Below the pieces are notes generated by a model that ran no database searches, had not been told where the DNA came from, and worked only from the letters and a program-made list of their open reading frames with translations. Source: G965197555 sp965197555 (lineage in GTDB: Bacteria > Chloroflexota > Dehalococcoidia > Lucifugimonadales > UBA3495). From it: a stretch of 64,000 nucleotides of DNA. Below, in pieces: positions 8,721-17,808 of the stretch. Both the position numbers and the translations under genes were made by a program. Position 1 is the stretch's first letter. Each line of letters opens with the position of its first letter. The stretch covers positions 3,782,001 to 3,846,000 of the forward strand of contig OZ240213.1 in assembly GCA_965197555.1 (NCBI GenBank), read 5' to 3'.

Positions 8721-8778
8721 TCCCCGATCAAGCCGCCCACAACTTACAGCAATAACGCCTATCATCTTGGAGGGAAAT

Positions 8779-9681
8779 ATGCCGGACTCACTGACGGCCG
8801 TAGTGGAAACATCCCAGTCCGAGCAACTGGCTACCGGGTTCGAGTTCACCGAAGGACCCCTGTGGCACCCCGATGGCTACTGGCTCTTTGTAGATATACG
8901 GCGCACCGTGATCCATAAGCTAGTCCCCGGAGGCCCAGCCGAGGTCTACCGGGACAATAGCGGCGGCTCCAACGGCCTTACTTTCGACCTTCAAGGCAGG
9001 CTCATTGTCTGCGAGGGCGACAACCGTCAGATGGCCCGCAGAGAGCCCGACGGGAACTACACGCCTATCGCGCAGCGGGTCGATGGAAAGAGGATCAACC
9101 GCCCCAACGATGTGGTCTGCCGCTCCGACGGCAGTATCTATTTCACCGATCCGCCGGGCCGCTTGACTTCGGAGGAGTTGGAGTTGGGTTACAACGGGGT
9201 TCATCGCATTGCACCCGACGGCACCGTCAGCGTTGCTACCAGGGAAACGGAGTACCCCAACGGTTTAGCTTTCTCCCCTGACGAGAGCGTTCTGTACGTT
9301 GCCATCACTCGCTTGGATGATCGTTGTACAGACGAGAAGGAACGGAGAGAGGTCTGTACTCACCAGTTTATTCGAGGGTTTGACGTAGCGCCCGACGGCT
9401 CGCTGAGCAACAATCGGGTCTTCGCTAATATGCACTCCGCCGAAGATGGAGTTCCCGATGGCATGAAAGTAGATGTGGAGGGCCGAATTTTTTGCACCGG
9501 TGCGGAGGGTTGCTGGGTTTTCGACGCCCACGGAAACCACCTGGGTATCATACGGCTGCCGGAGATCCCCGCCAATTGCGCCTGGGGAGGCCCCGACAAC
9601 CGGACGATGCTATTCACCGCTAGGACCTCGGTCTACAGCATGCGCATGAAGACTCCTGGGACTCCCATCCACCGGGCGTGA
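8779..9681 (+). CDS. SMP-30/gluconolactonase family protein
   Basis: A six-bladed beta-propeller of the SMP-30/LRE family, about 300 residues. Landmarks are EFTEGPLWHPDG with the metal-binding Glu near residue 25, GGSNGLTFD, INRPNDVVCRSDGSIYFTDP near 110-125 with metal-binding Asn, EYPNGLAFSPDESVLYV, and EDGVPDGMKVDVEGRI with the metal-binding Asp. Such enzymes hydrolyse sugar lactones or related esters with a divalent metal. GGAGGG precedes the ATG at 8779. It lies between the aminotransferase and the amine oxidase, so the three may form one catabolic operon whose substrate I cannot name. Confidence 0.88.
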   Translation: MPDSLTAVVETSQSEQLATGFEFTEGPLWHPDGYWLFVDIRRTVIHKLVPGGPAEVYRDNSGGSNGLTFDLQGRLIVCEGDNRQMARREPDGNYTPIAQRVDGKRINRPNDVVCRSDGSIYFTDPPGRLTSEELELGYNGVHRIAPDGTVSVATRETEYPNGLAFSPDESVLYVAITRLDDRCTDEKERREVCTHQFIRGFDVAPDGSLSNNRVFANMHSAEDGVPDGMKVDVEGRIFCTGAEGCWVFDAHGNHLGIIRLPEIPANCAWGGPDNRTMLFTARTSVYSMRMKTPGTPIHRA

Positions 9682-9703
9682 CGGATTAGGAAGCTTTTAC
9701 CTT

Positions 9704-10840
9704 ATGAAAGAGTACGACGCCATAGTAATCGGCATGGGCGCTATGGGCAGCGCCACGGCATACAACTTGGCCCGCCGTGGCCTCCGCGTTTTGGGTATCG
9801 AACGCTACGACATTCCCAATGAGATGGGATCATCCCACGGTGTTAGCCGCATGATCCGGCTACAGTACCATGAAGACCCTTCCTACGTGCCTCTGGTGCG
9901 CCGTGCCTACGAGCTGTGGCACCAGTTGGAGCTTATAGCTGGGGAGCGGTTGTTGTTCACCACCGGCTCGGTACGGGCCGGGCCTGAAGGCAGTAGCATG
10001 TTCGAAGGCTCCCGCGAGGCGTGCGTCACCCACAGCATACCCCACCAAATAATGACTGGGCCGGAGGTAAACCGCCAGTACCCCGGGTTCCGGTTGCCCG
10101 AGGACATGCTGGCTGTGTACCAGGCCGACGGAGGGTTCCTGCTGTCCGAAAGATGCATCGTTGCCTATGTATTTGCAGCCATGGAGCTAGGGGCCGAGAT
10201 TCACGGCAGAGAGCAGGTGCTCGGTTGGGAGCCCTCCGGCGACGGCGTGGAGGTCCACACGGACAGAGACACCTACCGGGCGCGCAAGATGGCGGTATGC
10301 TCCGGCTCCTGGACTTCAACGCTTGTTCCCGAGCTAGCAGAGCTGGCGGTACCGGAACGCCAGGTGCTGGCCTGGTTTCAGCCTTTAAGGCCGGAGCTTT
10401 TCCGACTGGGGACTTTCCCCGCGTTCGGTCTCTTGGTGGATGAGGGCAGGTTTTACGGGTTCCCACCTTACGGTATTCCAGGGTTCAAGGTGGGACGTAC
10501 TCATCACCGAGACCAGAGGGTGGACCCCGACCAGATGCAACGAGAACCCGACAGCGAGGATGAAAAGTTGCTCCGGGACTTCACCCAACGATATTTCCCG
10601 GACGCCGCCGGGCCCACGATGGCGCTCAAGACCTGCCTTTTCACCAATAGTCCGGACGAGCATTTTATTATTGACCTTCATCCAGACTACCCCCAAGTGG
10701 CCATCGCGGCAGGCTTCTCCGGACATGGCTTCAAGTTCAGCAGTGTCATCGGAGAAATTATGGCCGATCTTTGCCAGACTGGGGAGAGCACCCACGAAAT
10801 GGGGCTATTTCGGCTTGATCGACTTCTTAGCCACTCTTAG
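9704..10840 (+). CDS. FAD-dependent sarcosine/N-methyl amino acid oxidase (MSOX/SolA-like)
   Basis: A 378-residue flavoprotein of the DAO family. The N-terminal Rossmann motif IGMGAMGSATAYNLARRG binds FAD. GSSHGVSRMIRLQY is typical of monomeric sarcosine oxidase and N-methyltryptophan oxidase. Near residue 310 the sequence KTCLFTNSPDEHFIID has the Cys that carries covalent FAD in that group, and GFSGHGFKF closes the active site. It oxidises a secondary amine to an aldehyde plus amine with H2O2 formation. It starts 22 bases after the SMP-30 stop. Confidence 0.9.
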   Translation: MKEYDAIVIGMGAMGSATAYNLARRGLRVLGIERYDIPNEMGSSHGVSRMIRLQYHEDPSYVPLVRRAYELWHQLELIAGERLLFTTGSVRAGPEGSSMFEGSREACVTHSIPHQIMTGPEVNRQYPGFRLPEDMLAVYQADGGFLLSERCIVAYVFAAMELGAEIHGREQVLGWEPSGDGVEVHTDRDTYRARKMAVCSGSWTSTLVPELAELAVPERQVLAWFQPLRPELFRLGTFPAFGLLVDEGRFYGFPPYGIPGFKVGRTHHRDQRVDPDQMQREPDSEDEKLLRDFTQRYFPDAAGPTMALKTCLFTNSPDEHFIIDLHPDYPQVAIAAGFSGHGFKFSSVIGEIMADLCQTGESTHEMGLFRLDRLLSHS

Positions 10841-11066
10841 CTTAGTGTCAAACTCAAGAGAGACTTGGCGAACCACAGCGAGGACATTTCCAAGGCGCAG
10901 GACGAACCGGGATGTATCAGGACAAGAAGAACGAAAACCCTGAAGCACCACCCTCGGTGTTGTAGGGGTGTATGTGCGGTGCTACACTATCACTTAGCAC
11001 CGGCTTCCCTGAACCCAATCGTTATTGGGACTCCGTAAGTATTTCCTGATTCAGGCACTGTAATTG

Positions 11067-11954
11067 ATGAATTTCGTTACGCATCACCTCCGGCCTGAAG
11101 TCCCTCTTAATCACTTGTTGATCGCTTTCGGCGGATGGGCCGACGCCGGCGAAGGAGCTACCAACGCGGTGAAATTCCTCCAACGAAGCTTCAAGGCCAA
11201 GAAACTCGCCGAGCTGGACCCGGAGGAGTTCTACGATTTCACTCAGACCAGGCCCTACACCAGCAGGACTAAAGACGGAACCCGCCGCGTGAAATGGCCT
11301 ACCAATGAGTTCTTCTACTGGACCAAGCCCGAGGCCAGTAGCGAAGCCATGACCTTCCTGGGCATCGAGCCGAATTTACGGTGGCGGACCTTTGCCAAGA
11401 CCTTGGCGGAAGTAGCAGAAGAACACGGCGTCACCTCGGTGCTCCACGTGGGCGCATTGCTGGATGCGGTACCCCACACCAGAGCAATCAGGCTCACCGG
11501 CGCCGCCAACATGACCGAGATGCAAGACATCTTGGACGCGGCCGACATCAAATCCTCCAAGTACCAAGGGCCCACCGGCATATCTTCGGCACTCATGGAG
11601 GCCTGCGCCAATAAAGGTATGGGCTACACCTCCCTCTGGGGCCACACTTCCCACTACCTCCAGGCTGCGCCAAACTATCGAGTCAGTCTAACTCTAGCCA
11701 AAACCATTCGAGACCTTCTAGGACTCAAGGTCAATCTATCGGAGCTGGAGTCCGCTGCAGCAATGTTCGACGAAGACGTAGCCAACGCCATCTCCAGTGA
11801 TGAACAACTCAGCGCCTACGTGGCCAAGCTGGAGAGCAACTACGATGAAGCTGTCAGGTCCACCGATATTCCTGATCCTTCAGAGGTAGTCCGTGATCTG
11901 GAACAGTTCTTGAGGTCCGAGCAACGCCGCCACCCTGGCGACCCCCAAGCATAA
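11067..11954 (+). CDS. PAC2 family protein
   Basis: About 295 residues with the PAC2 (proteasome assembly chaperone 2-like) fold: LLIAFGGWADAGEGATNAVKFL at the N-terminus, LHVGALLDAVPHTRAIRLTGAA in the middle, and the C-terminal YQGPTGISSALMEACANKGMGYTSLWGHTSHYLQ stretch. In bacteria the family is common in Actinobacteria and Chloroflexota; its function there is unknown. ATG at 11067; an adjacent TTG at 11064 is possible. No strong ribosome-binding site is visible, so translation may be leaderless or weak. Confidence 0.8.
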   Translation: MNFVTHHLRPEVPLNHLLIAFGGWADAGEGATNAVKFLQRSFKAKKLAELDPEEFYDFTQTRPYTSRTKDGTRRVKWPTNEFFYWTKPEASSEAMTFLGIEPNLRWRTFAKTLAEVAEEHGVTSVLHVGALLDAVPHTRAIRLTGAANMTEMQDILDAADIKSSKYQGPTGISSALMEACANKGMGYTSLWGHTSHYLQAAPNYRVSLTLAKTIRDLLGLKVNLSELESAAAMFDEDVANAISSDEQLSAYVAKLESNYDEAVRSTDIPDPSEVVRDLEQFLRSEQRRHPGDPQA

Positions 11955-12063
11955 TAGCCACTCCACTTCCAAGAACCTTCAAAAATGTGGTTCGACATGC
12001 TCACTACGAACGGTAGATTCTCTCCCGGCCGCTCGTACTGAGTTCACCACAAGACCGGCTGAA

Positions 12064-12843
12064 ATGTCCCTCGACGTAGGAACCAGTGAGCAGCAGCCCC
12101 CTTCCATCGATGTCTCCGATGCCATTCGGTTGATGGGAGCCCAATATGGACCCTTCCCCGAGGAGCCCCGCCTAGACGCGGCCCACGAAGTAGTTTTTAC
12201 GATCCTCTCCCAACATACCTCCGATATTAACTCCGCACGGGCCTTCCAACGGTTGATGCAGCGCTTCGGCACGTTGGAATCGGTTGGGCAAGGGGATGTG
12301 GCTGAGATCGAGGAGGCTATTAGTCCAGGAGGCCTGGCCAAGGTCAAGGCGCCGCGCATCAAGGAGGTGTTGAACCGGATATTGGAGTTGAACGGCTCCT
12401 TGGACTTGTCATTTCTACGGGAACTGCCACTGGCGGATGCCAAAGCCTGGCTGAGGCAGCTACCGGGCATCGGGCCCAAGTCGGCTGGGATAATTCTGAG
12501 CTTCGCTCTGGGTAGGCCTGCCATGGCCATCGACACCCATATTTACCGGGTTTGCCAGCGGTTGGGAATCATTGGGCCAAAAGTTACGGTGGAGAAGGCC
12601 CACGACATCCTAGAGGCCATGGTCGAACCCAGCGAGGTCTATAATTTCCATGTGTCGTTTATTACTCACGGTCGTCAGGTATGCAAAGCTCAACGACCCA
12701 GGTGTGGGGATTGTGTGGTAGCTTGCTCCTGTCCCTCCAGACACCGATTCTGGTCCTCCGATGGGCAGCCGGCTTCCGAAAACGGGACCCAACCCATCGG
12801 ACCATTGCCCCGTAGTCCCCACACTTTGCCCACGGAGGGCTAA
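12064..12843 (+). CDS. nth: endonuclease III (DNA glycosylase/AP lyase)
   Basis: Removes oxidised pyrimidines from DNA and cleaves the abasic site. The 259-residue protein has the HhH motif LPGIGPKSAGIIL near 138-150 with the catalytic Lys, the catalytic Asp in AIDTHIYRVCQRLG near 160, and a complete iron-sulfur motif C-x6-C-x2-C-x5-C near 202-218. The C-terminal 40 residues are a Pro/Ser-rich tail beyond the usual end. It precedes argC by a few bases. Confidence 0.93.
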   Translation: MSLDVGTSEQQPPSIDVSDAIRLMGAQYGPFPEEPRLDAAHEVVFTILSQHTSDINSARAFQRLMQRFGTLESVGQGDVAEIEEAISPGGLAKVKAPRIKEVLNRILELNGSLDLSFLRELPLADAKAWLRQLPGIGPKSAGIILSFALGRPAMAIDTHIYRVCQRLGIIGPKVTVEKAHDILEAMVEPSEVYNFHVSFITHGRQVCKAQRPRCGDCVVACSCPSRHRFWSSDGQPASENGTQPIGPLPRSPHTLPTEG

Positions 12844-12848
12844 TTAAC

Positions 12849-13880
12849 GTGAAAGTTGGCATTATAAACGTAACTGGCTACGCAGGCTGCGAACTGGCCC
12901 GGATCCTACACCAACACCCAGAGGTGGAAATCTCATCGGTCACTGGCCGCAGCGCCGCCGGCCAGCCGTTGGGCGAGGTATTCCCCCACCTCTCTTCCTT
13001 GGACCTGACCATCACCCCTGAGTTGGACGGCAGCCTCGACCTGGCTTTCTCGGCGCTGCCTCACAAGGCCAGCGCCGAGGTGGTGATTCCGATCCTTGAG
13101 CAGGGACTCAAGGTCGTGGATATCAGCGCCGACTTCCGGTTGAAGCAGGCTTCCGAATACGAAGAATGGTACGGAATAACCCACCAGGACCCTACCTACT
13201 TGGAGGAAGCAGTTTACGGCTTGCCCGAGCTGCACCGGGAAGAGGTCAAGTCGGCCCGCCTGATAGCCAACCCGGGCTGCTACCCAGTCAGCGCTATTCT
13301 GGGGCTGGCCCCAGCTATCAGCGAAGGCATCATCGAGCCGGATGTAATCATTGACAGCAAATCTGGCGTCTCTGGAGCGGGGCGGGGCCTGAGCCTCAGC
13401 ACCCACTTCTCCGAGGTGAACGAGAACGTCATGGCCTACTCAATCAAGGGCCACCGGCATCTGCCCGAGATTTCCCAGGAGCTTTCAAATCTGACGAGCG
13501 ACAATTTGGACGTCACTTTCCTGACCCACCTGATTCCCATGACCCGCGGCATTCTGAGCTCAAGCTACGCCAAACTCCGCTCTGGGGGCTCTTGGGACAG
13601 CGACGGCTCTTTGCAACGGATTCGGGACCTCTACCTGGAATACTATGCCGACCATCCCTTCGTAAGAATCGCCGCTGAACCGCCCCAGACCAAGCAGACC
13701 CTGGGCAACAATCTGTGCCTGATCTATCCAACCATCGATGTCCGGACCAACCGCTTGATCGTCATAAGCTGCCTGGACAATCTGGTGAAGGGAGCCGCAG
13801 GTCAAGCAGTGCAGAACATGAACCTGATGTATGGCTTCCCCGAAGAAACAGCTCTAGAGGGCTTGGCAGTTTATCCCTAG
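12849..13880 (+). CDS. argC: N-acetyl-gamma-glutamyl-phosphate reductase
   Basis: Third step of arginine synthesis: reduces N-acetylglutamyl phosphate with NADPH. The 343-residue protein has the nucleotide loop GIINVTGYAGCELARIL, the catalytic Cys in ANPGCYPVSAILGLAP near residue 143, GVSGAGRG and the catalytic His in AYSIKGHRHLPEI near 200. Start is GTG at 12849, five bases after the nth stop. No other arg genes are adjacent, so it is isolated from the usual cluster here. Confidence 0.95.
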   Translation: MKVGIINVTGYAGCELARILHQHPEVEISSVTGRSAAGQPLGEVFPHLSSLDLTITPELDGSLDLAFSALPHKASAEVVIPILEQGLKVVDISADFRLKQASEYEEWYGITHQDPTYLEEAVYGLPELHREEVKSARLIANPGCYPVSAILGLAPAISEGIIEPDVIIDSKSGVSGAGRGLSLSTHFSEVNENVMAYSIKGHRHLPEISQELSNLTSDNLDVTFLTHLIPMTRGILSSSYAKLRSGGSWDSDGSLQRIRDLYLEYYADHPFVRIAAEPPQTKQTLGNNLCLIYPTIDVRTNRLIVISCLDNLVKGAAGQAVQNMNLMYGFPEETALEGLAVYP

Positions 13881-13929
13881 CAGCGGGGGCGTTGGTCGGA
13901 AGCCAATAGCTGTAGTAATATAAGAGTGT

Positions 13930-14006
13930 GCCCCGGTCGTCTAGCCTGGCAGGACGCCACCCTTTCAAGGTGGAGATCAGGGGATCGAAGCCCCTCCGGG
14001 GTACCA
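13930..14006 (+). tRNA. tRNA-Glu (anticodon TTC)
   Basis: The acceptor halves GCCCCGG and CCGGGGT pair, with a G-U at 1-72. The anticodon stem CCACC/GGTGG encloses loop CTTTCAA, anticodon TTC. The T arm AGGGG/CCCCT is complete, and CCA is encoded at 14004-14006. Confidence 0.95.
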
Positions 14007-14338
14007 GGCTACATCAGGTATTAGCTGCCTACCAGACACCTACGATACGGCCGCGTACATCCTCCGAGTCGCTACCTTAGGATGAGAGGACAATCCCCAT
14101 TACTGGGGCGACGCTCTTGTGCGAGACTATAGAGTGGCTCTTCAATCTAATGTGATTGTTGTCAACTTCATCGGCTAAGGGGAACTGGTCTGCAAGGCAT
14201 CGTAGATGCATCACTCATCAGTCCAGGTTATGGCTAGCGAATTGAAGGCGAGGGAATAAAACGACCACCTGTACCATTAGTTCTATCGTCGTGGATGGAT
14301 AGAGTTCCTGTCAACCCTCCGGCTTTAAACGACAGAGC
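14007..14338. other. gene-free stretch
   Basis: Between tRNA-Glu and the end of the sugar transferase gene I see no coding frame, tRNA or strong hairpin. Confidence 0.4.
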
Positions 14339-14998
14339 CTAACGGTGTTTACCTTGCCACGTCGCCCGAAGGGTGAACAACACTGACAAAGCCAGCAGTC
14401 TTTGGTCAAGCCACGGCGACATCCTTTTGAGATAAAGGGTGTCATAGCGCAACTTGTCATTGGGTCGAGTCGAGTACCTCCCATAGACTTGGGCTAGACC
14501 CGTCAAACCTGGCCGGAGCAGGAGCCGACGGGCGAATTGGGGATGTTGAACGGAGAATTCTTCGGCTAGCTCCGGGCGCTCCGCCCTTGGTCCAACTAAG
14601 CTGACGTCCCCCTTCCACATGTTAATCACCTGGGGCAACTCGTCAAGGGCGCGGTTTCTGAGGAAATGCCCAACAGCAGTTATCCTGGGGTCATCATCTG
14701 TCGCCCAGACAGGCCCAGTGACCTGTTCGGCATTGGGAATCATCGAACGGAACTTATACAGCTTGAATTTCCGGCCTCCCTTCCCAAGCCGGGTTTGGGT
14801 GTAGAAGACCGGCCCTCGATCATTGAGCCATATCGCCAGTGGTATCGTAGTCCATAAGACCAACCAAATCGGCGCAAACAGGACGTGTACCAAGGTGAGG
14901 ACTGCCAGATCAAAGGGGCGCTTCCACCAATCGTTAATCTTTATTGGTGGAATATAGTCAGCCTGGGTGGGATTCCCTTGCTGCACCGAACCGTCCAT
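14339..14998 (-). CDS. undecaprenyl-phosphate sugar phosphotransferase (WcaJ/RfbP C-domain type)
   Basis: A 219-residue bacterial sugar transferase that loads the first sugar-1-phosphate of an exopolysaccharide or O-antigen onto undecaprenyl phosphate. One membrane segment (about 30-58) is followed by GPVFYTQTRLGKGGRKFKLYKFRSM, then RNRALDELPQVINMWKGDVSLVGPRAERPE with the catalytic Asp-Glu pair, and LLLRPGLTGLAQVYGRYS. It has only the catalytic unit, without the N-terminal four-helix part of WcaJ. No other glycan genes are adjacent. Confidence 0.9.
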   Translation of the reverse strand: MDGSVQQGNPTQADYIPPIKINDWWKRPFDLAVLTLVHVLFAPIWLVLWTTIPLAIWLNDRGPVFYTQTRLGKGGRKFKLYKFRSMIPNAEQVTGPVWATDDDPRITAVGHFLRNRALDELPQVINMWKGDVSLVGPRAERPELAEEFSVQHPQFARRLLLRPGLTGLAQVYGRYSTRPNDKLRYDTLYLKRMSPWLDQRLLALSVLFTLRATWQGKHR

Positions 14999-15504
14999 GC
15001 GCCACGCTTATAGGCATCCGAGAGATATTGATATTAGCACCGGATGTTTGGTGGGGCATTGGCTATTTCGCATTGTCCTTGTTGGGGAAATAGCCAATTC
15101 TTTACTGGATCAGGCCCAAGGGGCCTTATGGGATGCCAGTCCCGTACCGCTCAGACCTACGCAGCTTCCCATCGATGTCGGTGGAGAACGGATGATTCGC
15201 TATGCGAATGATATGCCAGGCCTAGAGAACTGAAATCTAACCTTCCAGAAGCGCCCCGATCGGCAGTGAAAGGCATCAAGCCCGATAACCCTGTTGATCC
15301 GACGGCGCAGGCCAAGATGTTACGCGGGTGGAGGAAGTCACAGATTCCGCTCCTCTTGAAGAGGCAACGCGTGGCGCCAAAAGCATTTCATAGGGGCCAT
15401 AGGAGACCGTCAATCGGCCGTGACACACTACCTGGCCACCACGAAGCTCTCCCGCAGCCCCGCAATCCTGGTCCTATGTCCACTGTACCGGTAAGCAGGA
15501 CCCG
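14999..15504. repeat. spacer with a degenerate copy of the array repeat
   Basis: No gene is supported. At about 15317-15380 it contains GGTGGAGGAAGTCACAGA followed by a CTCTTGAAGAGGCAACGCGTGG-like stretch, which resembles the end of the small gene at 17465-17770 and lies at the same place relative to a solute-binding gene. It probably marks the outer edge of the tandem array. Confidence 0.5.
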
Positions 15505-17283
15505 CTACTCCCGGACTCCTTTAATGTTGTGGAAGTGGGAAACCCCGGCCGACGTCAGTCCCGGCCAAACATAGTCAGCGATGAACTCGGGATTCACTGT
15601 CACGTCGGCGTTGAGGTGGAACATTGGAATATCAGCGTAATTATCGTATAGGAAGTTGCCCATATCCAGGGCGCACTGCTCCCTTTCATCGAGATCGGCA
15701 GACTTCACTAGACATTGGTAATTCTCGTTCACGAAGGGGTGATTAAAGCCACCCCAGATACCATATTTGGTGTAGAGGCCACGTACGCCCTCCTGGGTCG
15801 TCCTGATCGGAAGGTTCCTCGAAGCCGCGAGGGTATTGGCCATTTTGTGACTGCGTATGCGCTCGATCCACTGGCCAAACTCAAGTTTCTCTATCTCCAC
15901 TTCAACGCCGACGTCGGCCCACATGACCACCGAAGCTTCGAGCACGTCGTGCAGCTCAGGACTCCCTGGGATAGTCGTAGAGATAGACTTTAGTTTGAGG
16001 GGGTTGTCGAGCGTATACCCCTCGGCCTCCAGCAGAGCCTTCGCTTCATCGGCATGGTAGCCGTACTCGGCCTCCCACCGATCCTCCCATGCAAGATTCC
16101 AGCCTTCATTGTTCCGATGATATCTGCTTCTGTAATTGGGGCTGGCCCTGCCCAGGTAAATTTCCTCTTTGATGGCTTCCCGGTCTAGGGCCAAGTTCAG
16201 GGCCTTCCTAATGTTGATATTCTCCAAGGGTAGTCCCGGCGTATATTGATCGGGGAACTTTTCCGTGTTCTCGAAATACAGACCGCCAGGGACAAAATAA
16301 GTTTGAGCGGCTTCCTGGGTGCTTGAGATAACCCTCATGCCCCGGGCCTCGGCGTCGGGTTGCAGCGTTCTTTCAACCTGAGAGATATGGACCTCCTTGG
16401 CCAAGAGCAGCGCCATGCGAGTCAAACTTTCCGGCGCCCAAACAAATTCGAACTCTTCAAAATCGACATCATAAGTCCAGTGGCCTTCGGGTACCCTCTC
16501 GTACCAGAGACCCACTCCCAATTCGCGTTTAGTCAGCTGATAAGGGCCGGTTCCGGCGGTCTGTATGTTGTCGAACGCGTCGAGCCCCTGTTCGTCCCAT
16601 TGGGTCACGCTCATTATGATCAGGTCTCCGGCGTGGCGCGAGAAAAGCCGTGGCCCATCCAGGTAAGGGTTCTCAAAGTGAAACGTGACGTTGTAGTCGT
16701 CTATAATCTCAGTGGTTACCTGGTCCCACGCCGGCTTTTTCAAAAGGGACAGGCTATCTTCCTGGGCTAACAGGTCGAAGGTATGGACCACGTCGGCTGC
16801 GCTAAACTCTCCCCAGCCAAATTGGAAAGGAACCCCTTTTCTCAACTTGAAGGACCAGTCCTTAAAATCGTTGGCCACGTCCCAGCTCTCGGCGAGTAGA
16901 GGGCCGGCTTCGCCAGTCTCCGGGTCGGCACGCAGCAGGGTCTCAGCGAACACGTCGTGCTGCACGATGTAGAGCCACGGCCCTACCCAGGTACGGTTGC
17001 TCTCCACGTCAGGCGTGGCCATGGCGAACCTCAAGTGCTGTACCTTGAACCTATCTGCGGGTGCTGCAGCCTCGGTGGGCGCCACGGTAGCGCGGGGGAC
17101 TGCTGTCGCCGCAGCCCCTACCGTTGCTGCGGGAGCCACAGTAGCTGCAGGGGCGGTAGTGGCCGCCGGCGCTGGTACTGCGGTAGCTGCCTCACCGCAG
17201 GAAATGATAAACAATGTAATCCCTATCACAAGGGCCAGAGATAACATGAGCCCAGGCCTGAATGTCCCGAGTATATGAGGCAT
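15505..17283 (-). CDS. solute-binding lipoprotein, SBP_bac_5 family, paralogue 1
   Basis: A 592-residue extracytoplasmic binding lipoprotein for an ABC importer of the peptide/opine/nickel class. Hydrophobic signal peptide 10-28 ends in lipobox FIISC (Cys29). An Ala/Pro/Thr linker runs to about residue 79. The family-5 domain then has AETLLR, PLLAESWDV near 140, WSFKLRKGVPFQFGWGEFSAADVVHTFDLL, FHFENPYLDG, AGTGPYQLTKRELG and NIRKALNLALDR near 365. Near the C-terminus two Cys flank the stretch LVKSADLDEREQ. The end motif HFHNIKGVRE is shared by nearly all copies. The promoter is at 17332-17360. Ligand unknown. It and paralogue 8 are nearly alike over the C-terminal half. Confidence 0.9.
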   Translation of the reverse strand: MPHILGTFRPGLMLSLALVIGITLFIISCGEAATAVPAPAATTAPAATVAPAATVGAAATAVPRATVAPTEAAAPADRFKVQHLRFAMATPDVESNRTWVGPWLYIVQHDVFAETLLRADPETGEAGPLLAESWDVANDFKDWSFKLRKGVPFQFGWGEFSAADVVHTFDLLAQEDSLSLLKKPAWDQVTTEIIDDYNVTFHFENPYLDGPRLFSRHAGDLIIMSVTQWDEQGLDAFDNIQTAGTGPYQLTKRELGVGLWYERVPEGHWTYDVDFEEFEFVWAPESLTRMALLLAKEVHISQVERTLQPDAEARGMRVISSTQEAAQTYFVPGGLYFENTEKFPDQYTPGLPLENINIRKALNLALDREAIKEEIYLGRASPNYRSRYHRNNEGWNLAWEDRWEAEYGYHADEAKALLEAEGYTLDNPLKLKSISTTIPGSPELHDVLEASVVMWADVGVEVEIEKLEFGQWIERIRSHKMANTLAASRNLPIRTTQEGVRGLYTKYGIWGGFNHPFVNENYQCLVKSADLDEREQCALDMGNFLYDNYADIPMFHLNADVTVNPEFIADYVWPGLTSAGVSHFHNIKGVRE

Positions 17284-17331
17284 GATTCACTCTCGACTGG
17301 TTGAAAACGACGTTGAATTTCGAACGCGGGC

Positions 17332-17360
17332 ATTCTACGCTAGGTGTTTATTAGTGTCAA
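17332..17360 (-). promoter_or_regulatory. sigma-70-type promoter of paralogue 1
   Basis: On the minus strand TTGACA (17360-17355) and TAGAAT (17337-17332) are separated by 17 bases, about 49 bases upstream of the start codon. The same arrangement recurs before most paralogues. Confidence 0.7.
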
Positions 17361-17464
17361 CAAATCAAACATGATCAACTCATGCTCGCTCAATTGCTCT
17401 TCAGGATTTGCCTAGGCATGACGAAATTAGCCGCCATGGGAAAACAATGCAAGGAGATGTACCA

Positions 17465-17770
17465 ATGGCAGACATCATAGAAAAAGGTATGATTAGCTTC
17501 CTGCTTGAGCACGCCGATAAGAATTGGACCACCAATGACCAGGGCTACGTATTTGATCCCATAGAGCAACAGGGCATAGGGATATTAGCCTCCAAGTATC
17601 CGGATGGCACACTGGAGATAGACGTCAACGGGCCGCTAGGGGGGCATGTGAATTTCAGGCAACCTACACCCCAGGACAATGAGCTTGGGGTGATAGTGAT
17701 GGTCAGGTGGAGGCCGTCACAAATCACACTGCTCTTGAACAGGCAGCGTGTGGCCACCGAAGAAGTGTAA
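17465..17770 (+). CDS. small uncharacterised protein in the array
   Basis: About 101 residues starting MADIIEKGMISFLLEHADKN, preceded by AAGGAG at 17451 with good spacing. It is acidic in the first 70 residues, contains GILASKYPDGTLEIDVNGPL, and ends in a basic stretch (RWRPSQITLLLNRQRVATEEV). I do not recognise the family. It lies between paralogues 1 and 2 on the opposite strand, converging on paralogue 2. Decayed copies of its second half occur in most other spacers of the array, so it seems to have been duplicated along with the binding-protein genes. This is the only intact copy; the conserved C-terminal part may be non-coding repeat read through. Confidence 0.55.
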   Translation: MADIIEKGMISFLLEHADKNWTTNDQGYVFDPIEQQGIGILASKYPDGTLEIDVNGPLGGHVNFRQPTPQDNELGVIVMVRWRPSQITLLLNRQRVATEEV

Positions 17771-17808
17771 GTTGTTACTCCGGAGACTTCCCAGGCGGGC
17801 CGGACTCT

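Noticed and set aside
10026..10466. Arg/Pro-rich frames opposite and within the sarcosine-oxidase-like gene
   Set aside because: High-GC shadow frames of a well-defined flavoprotein.
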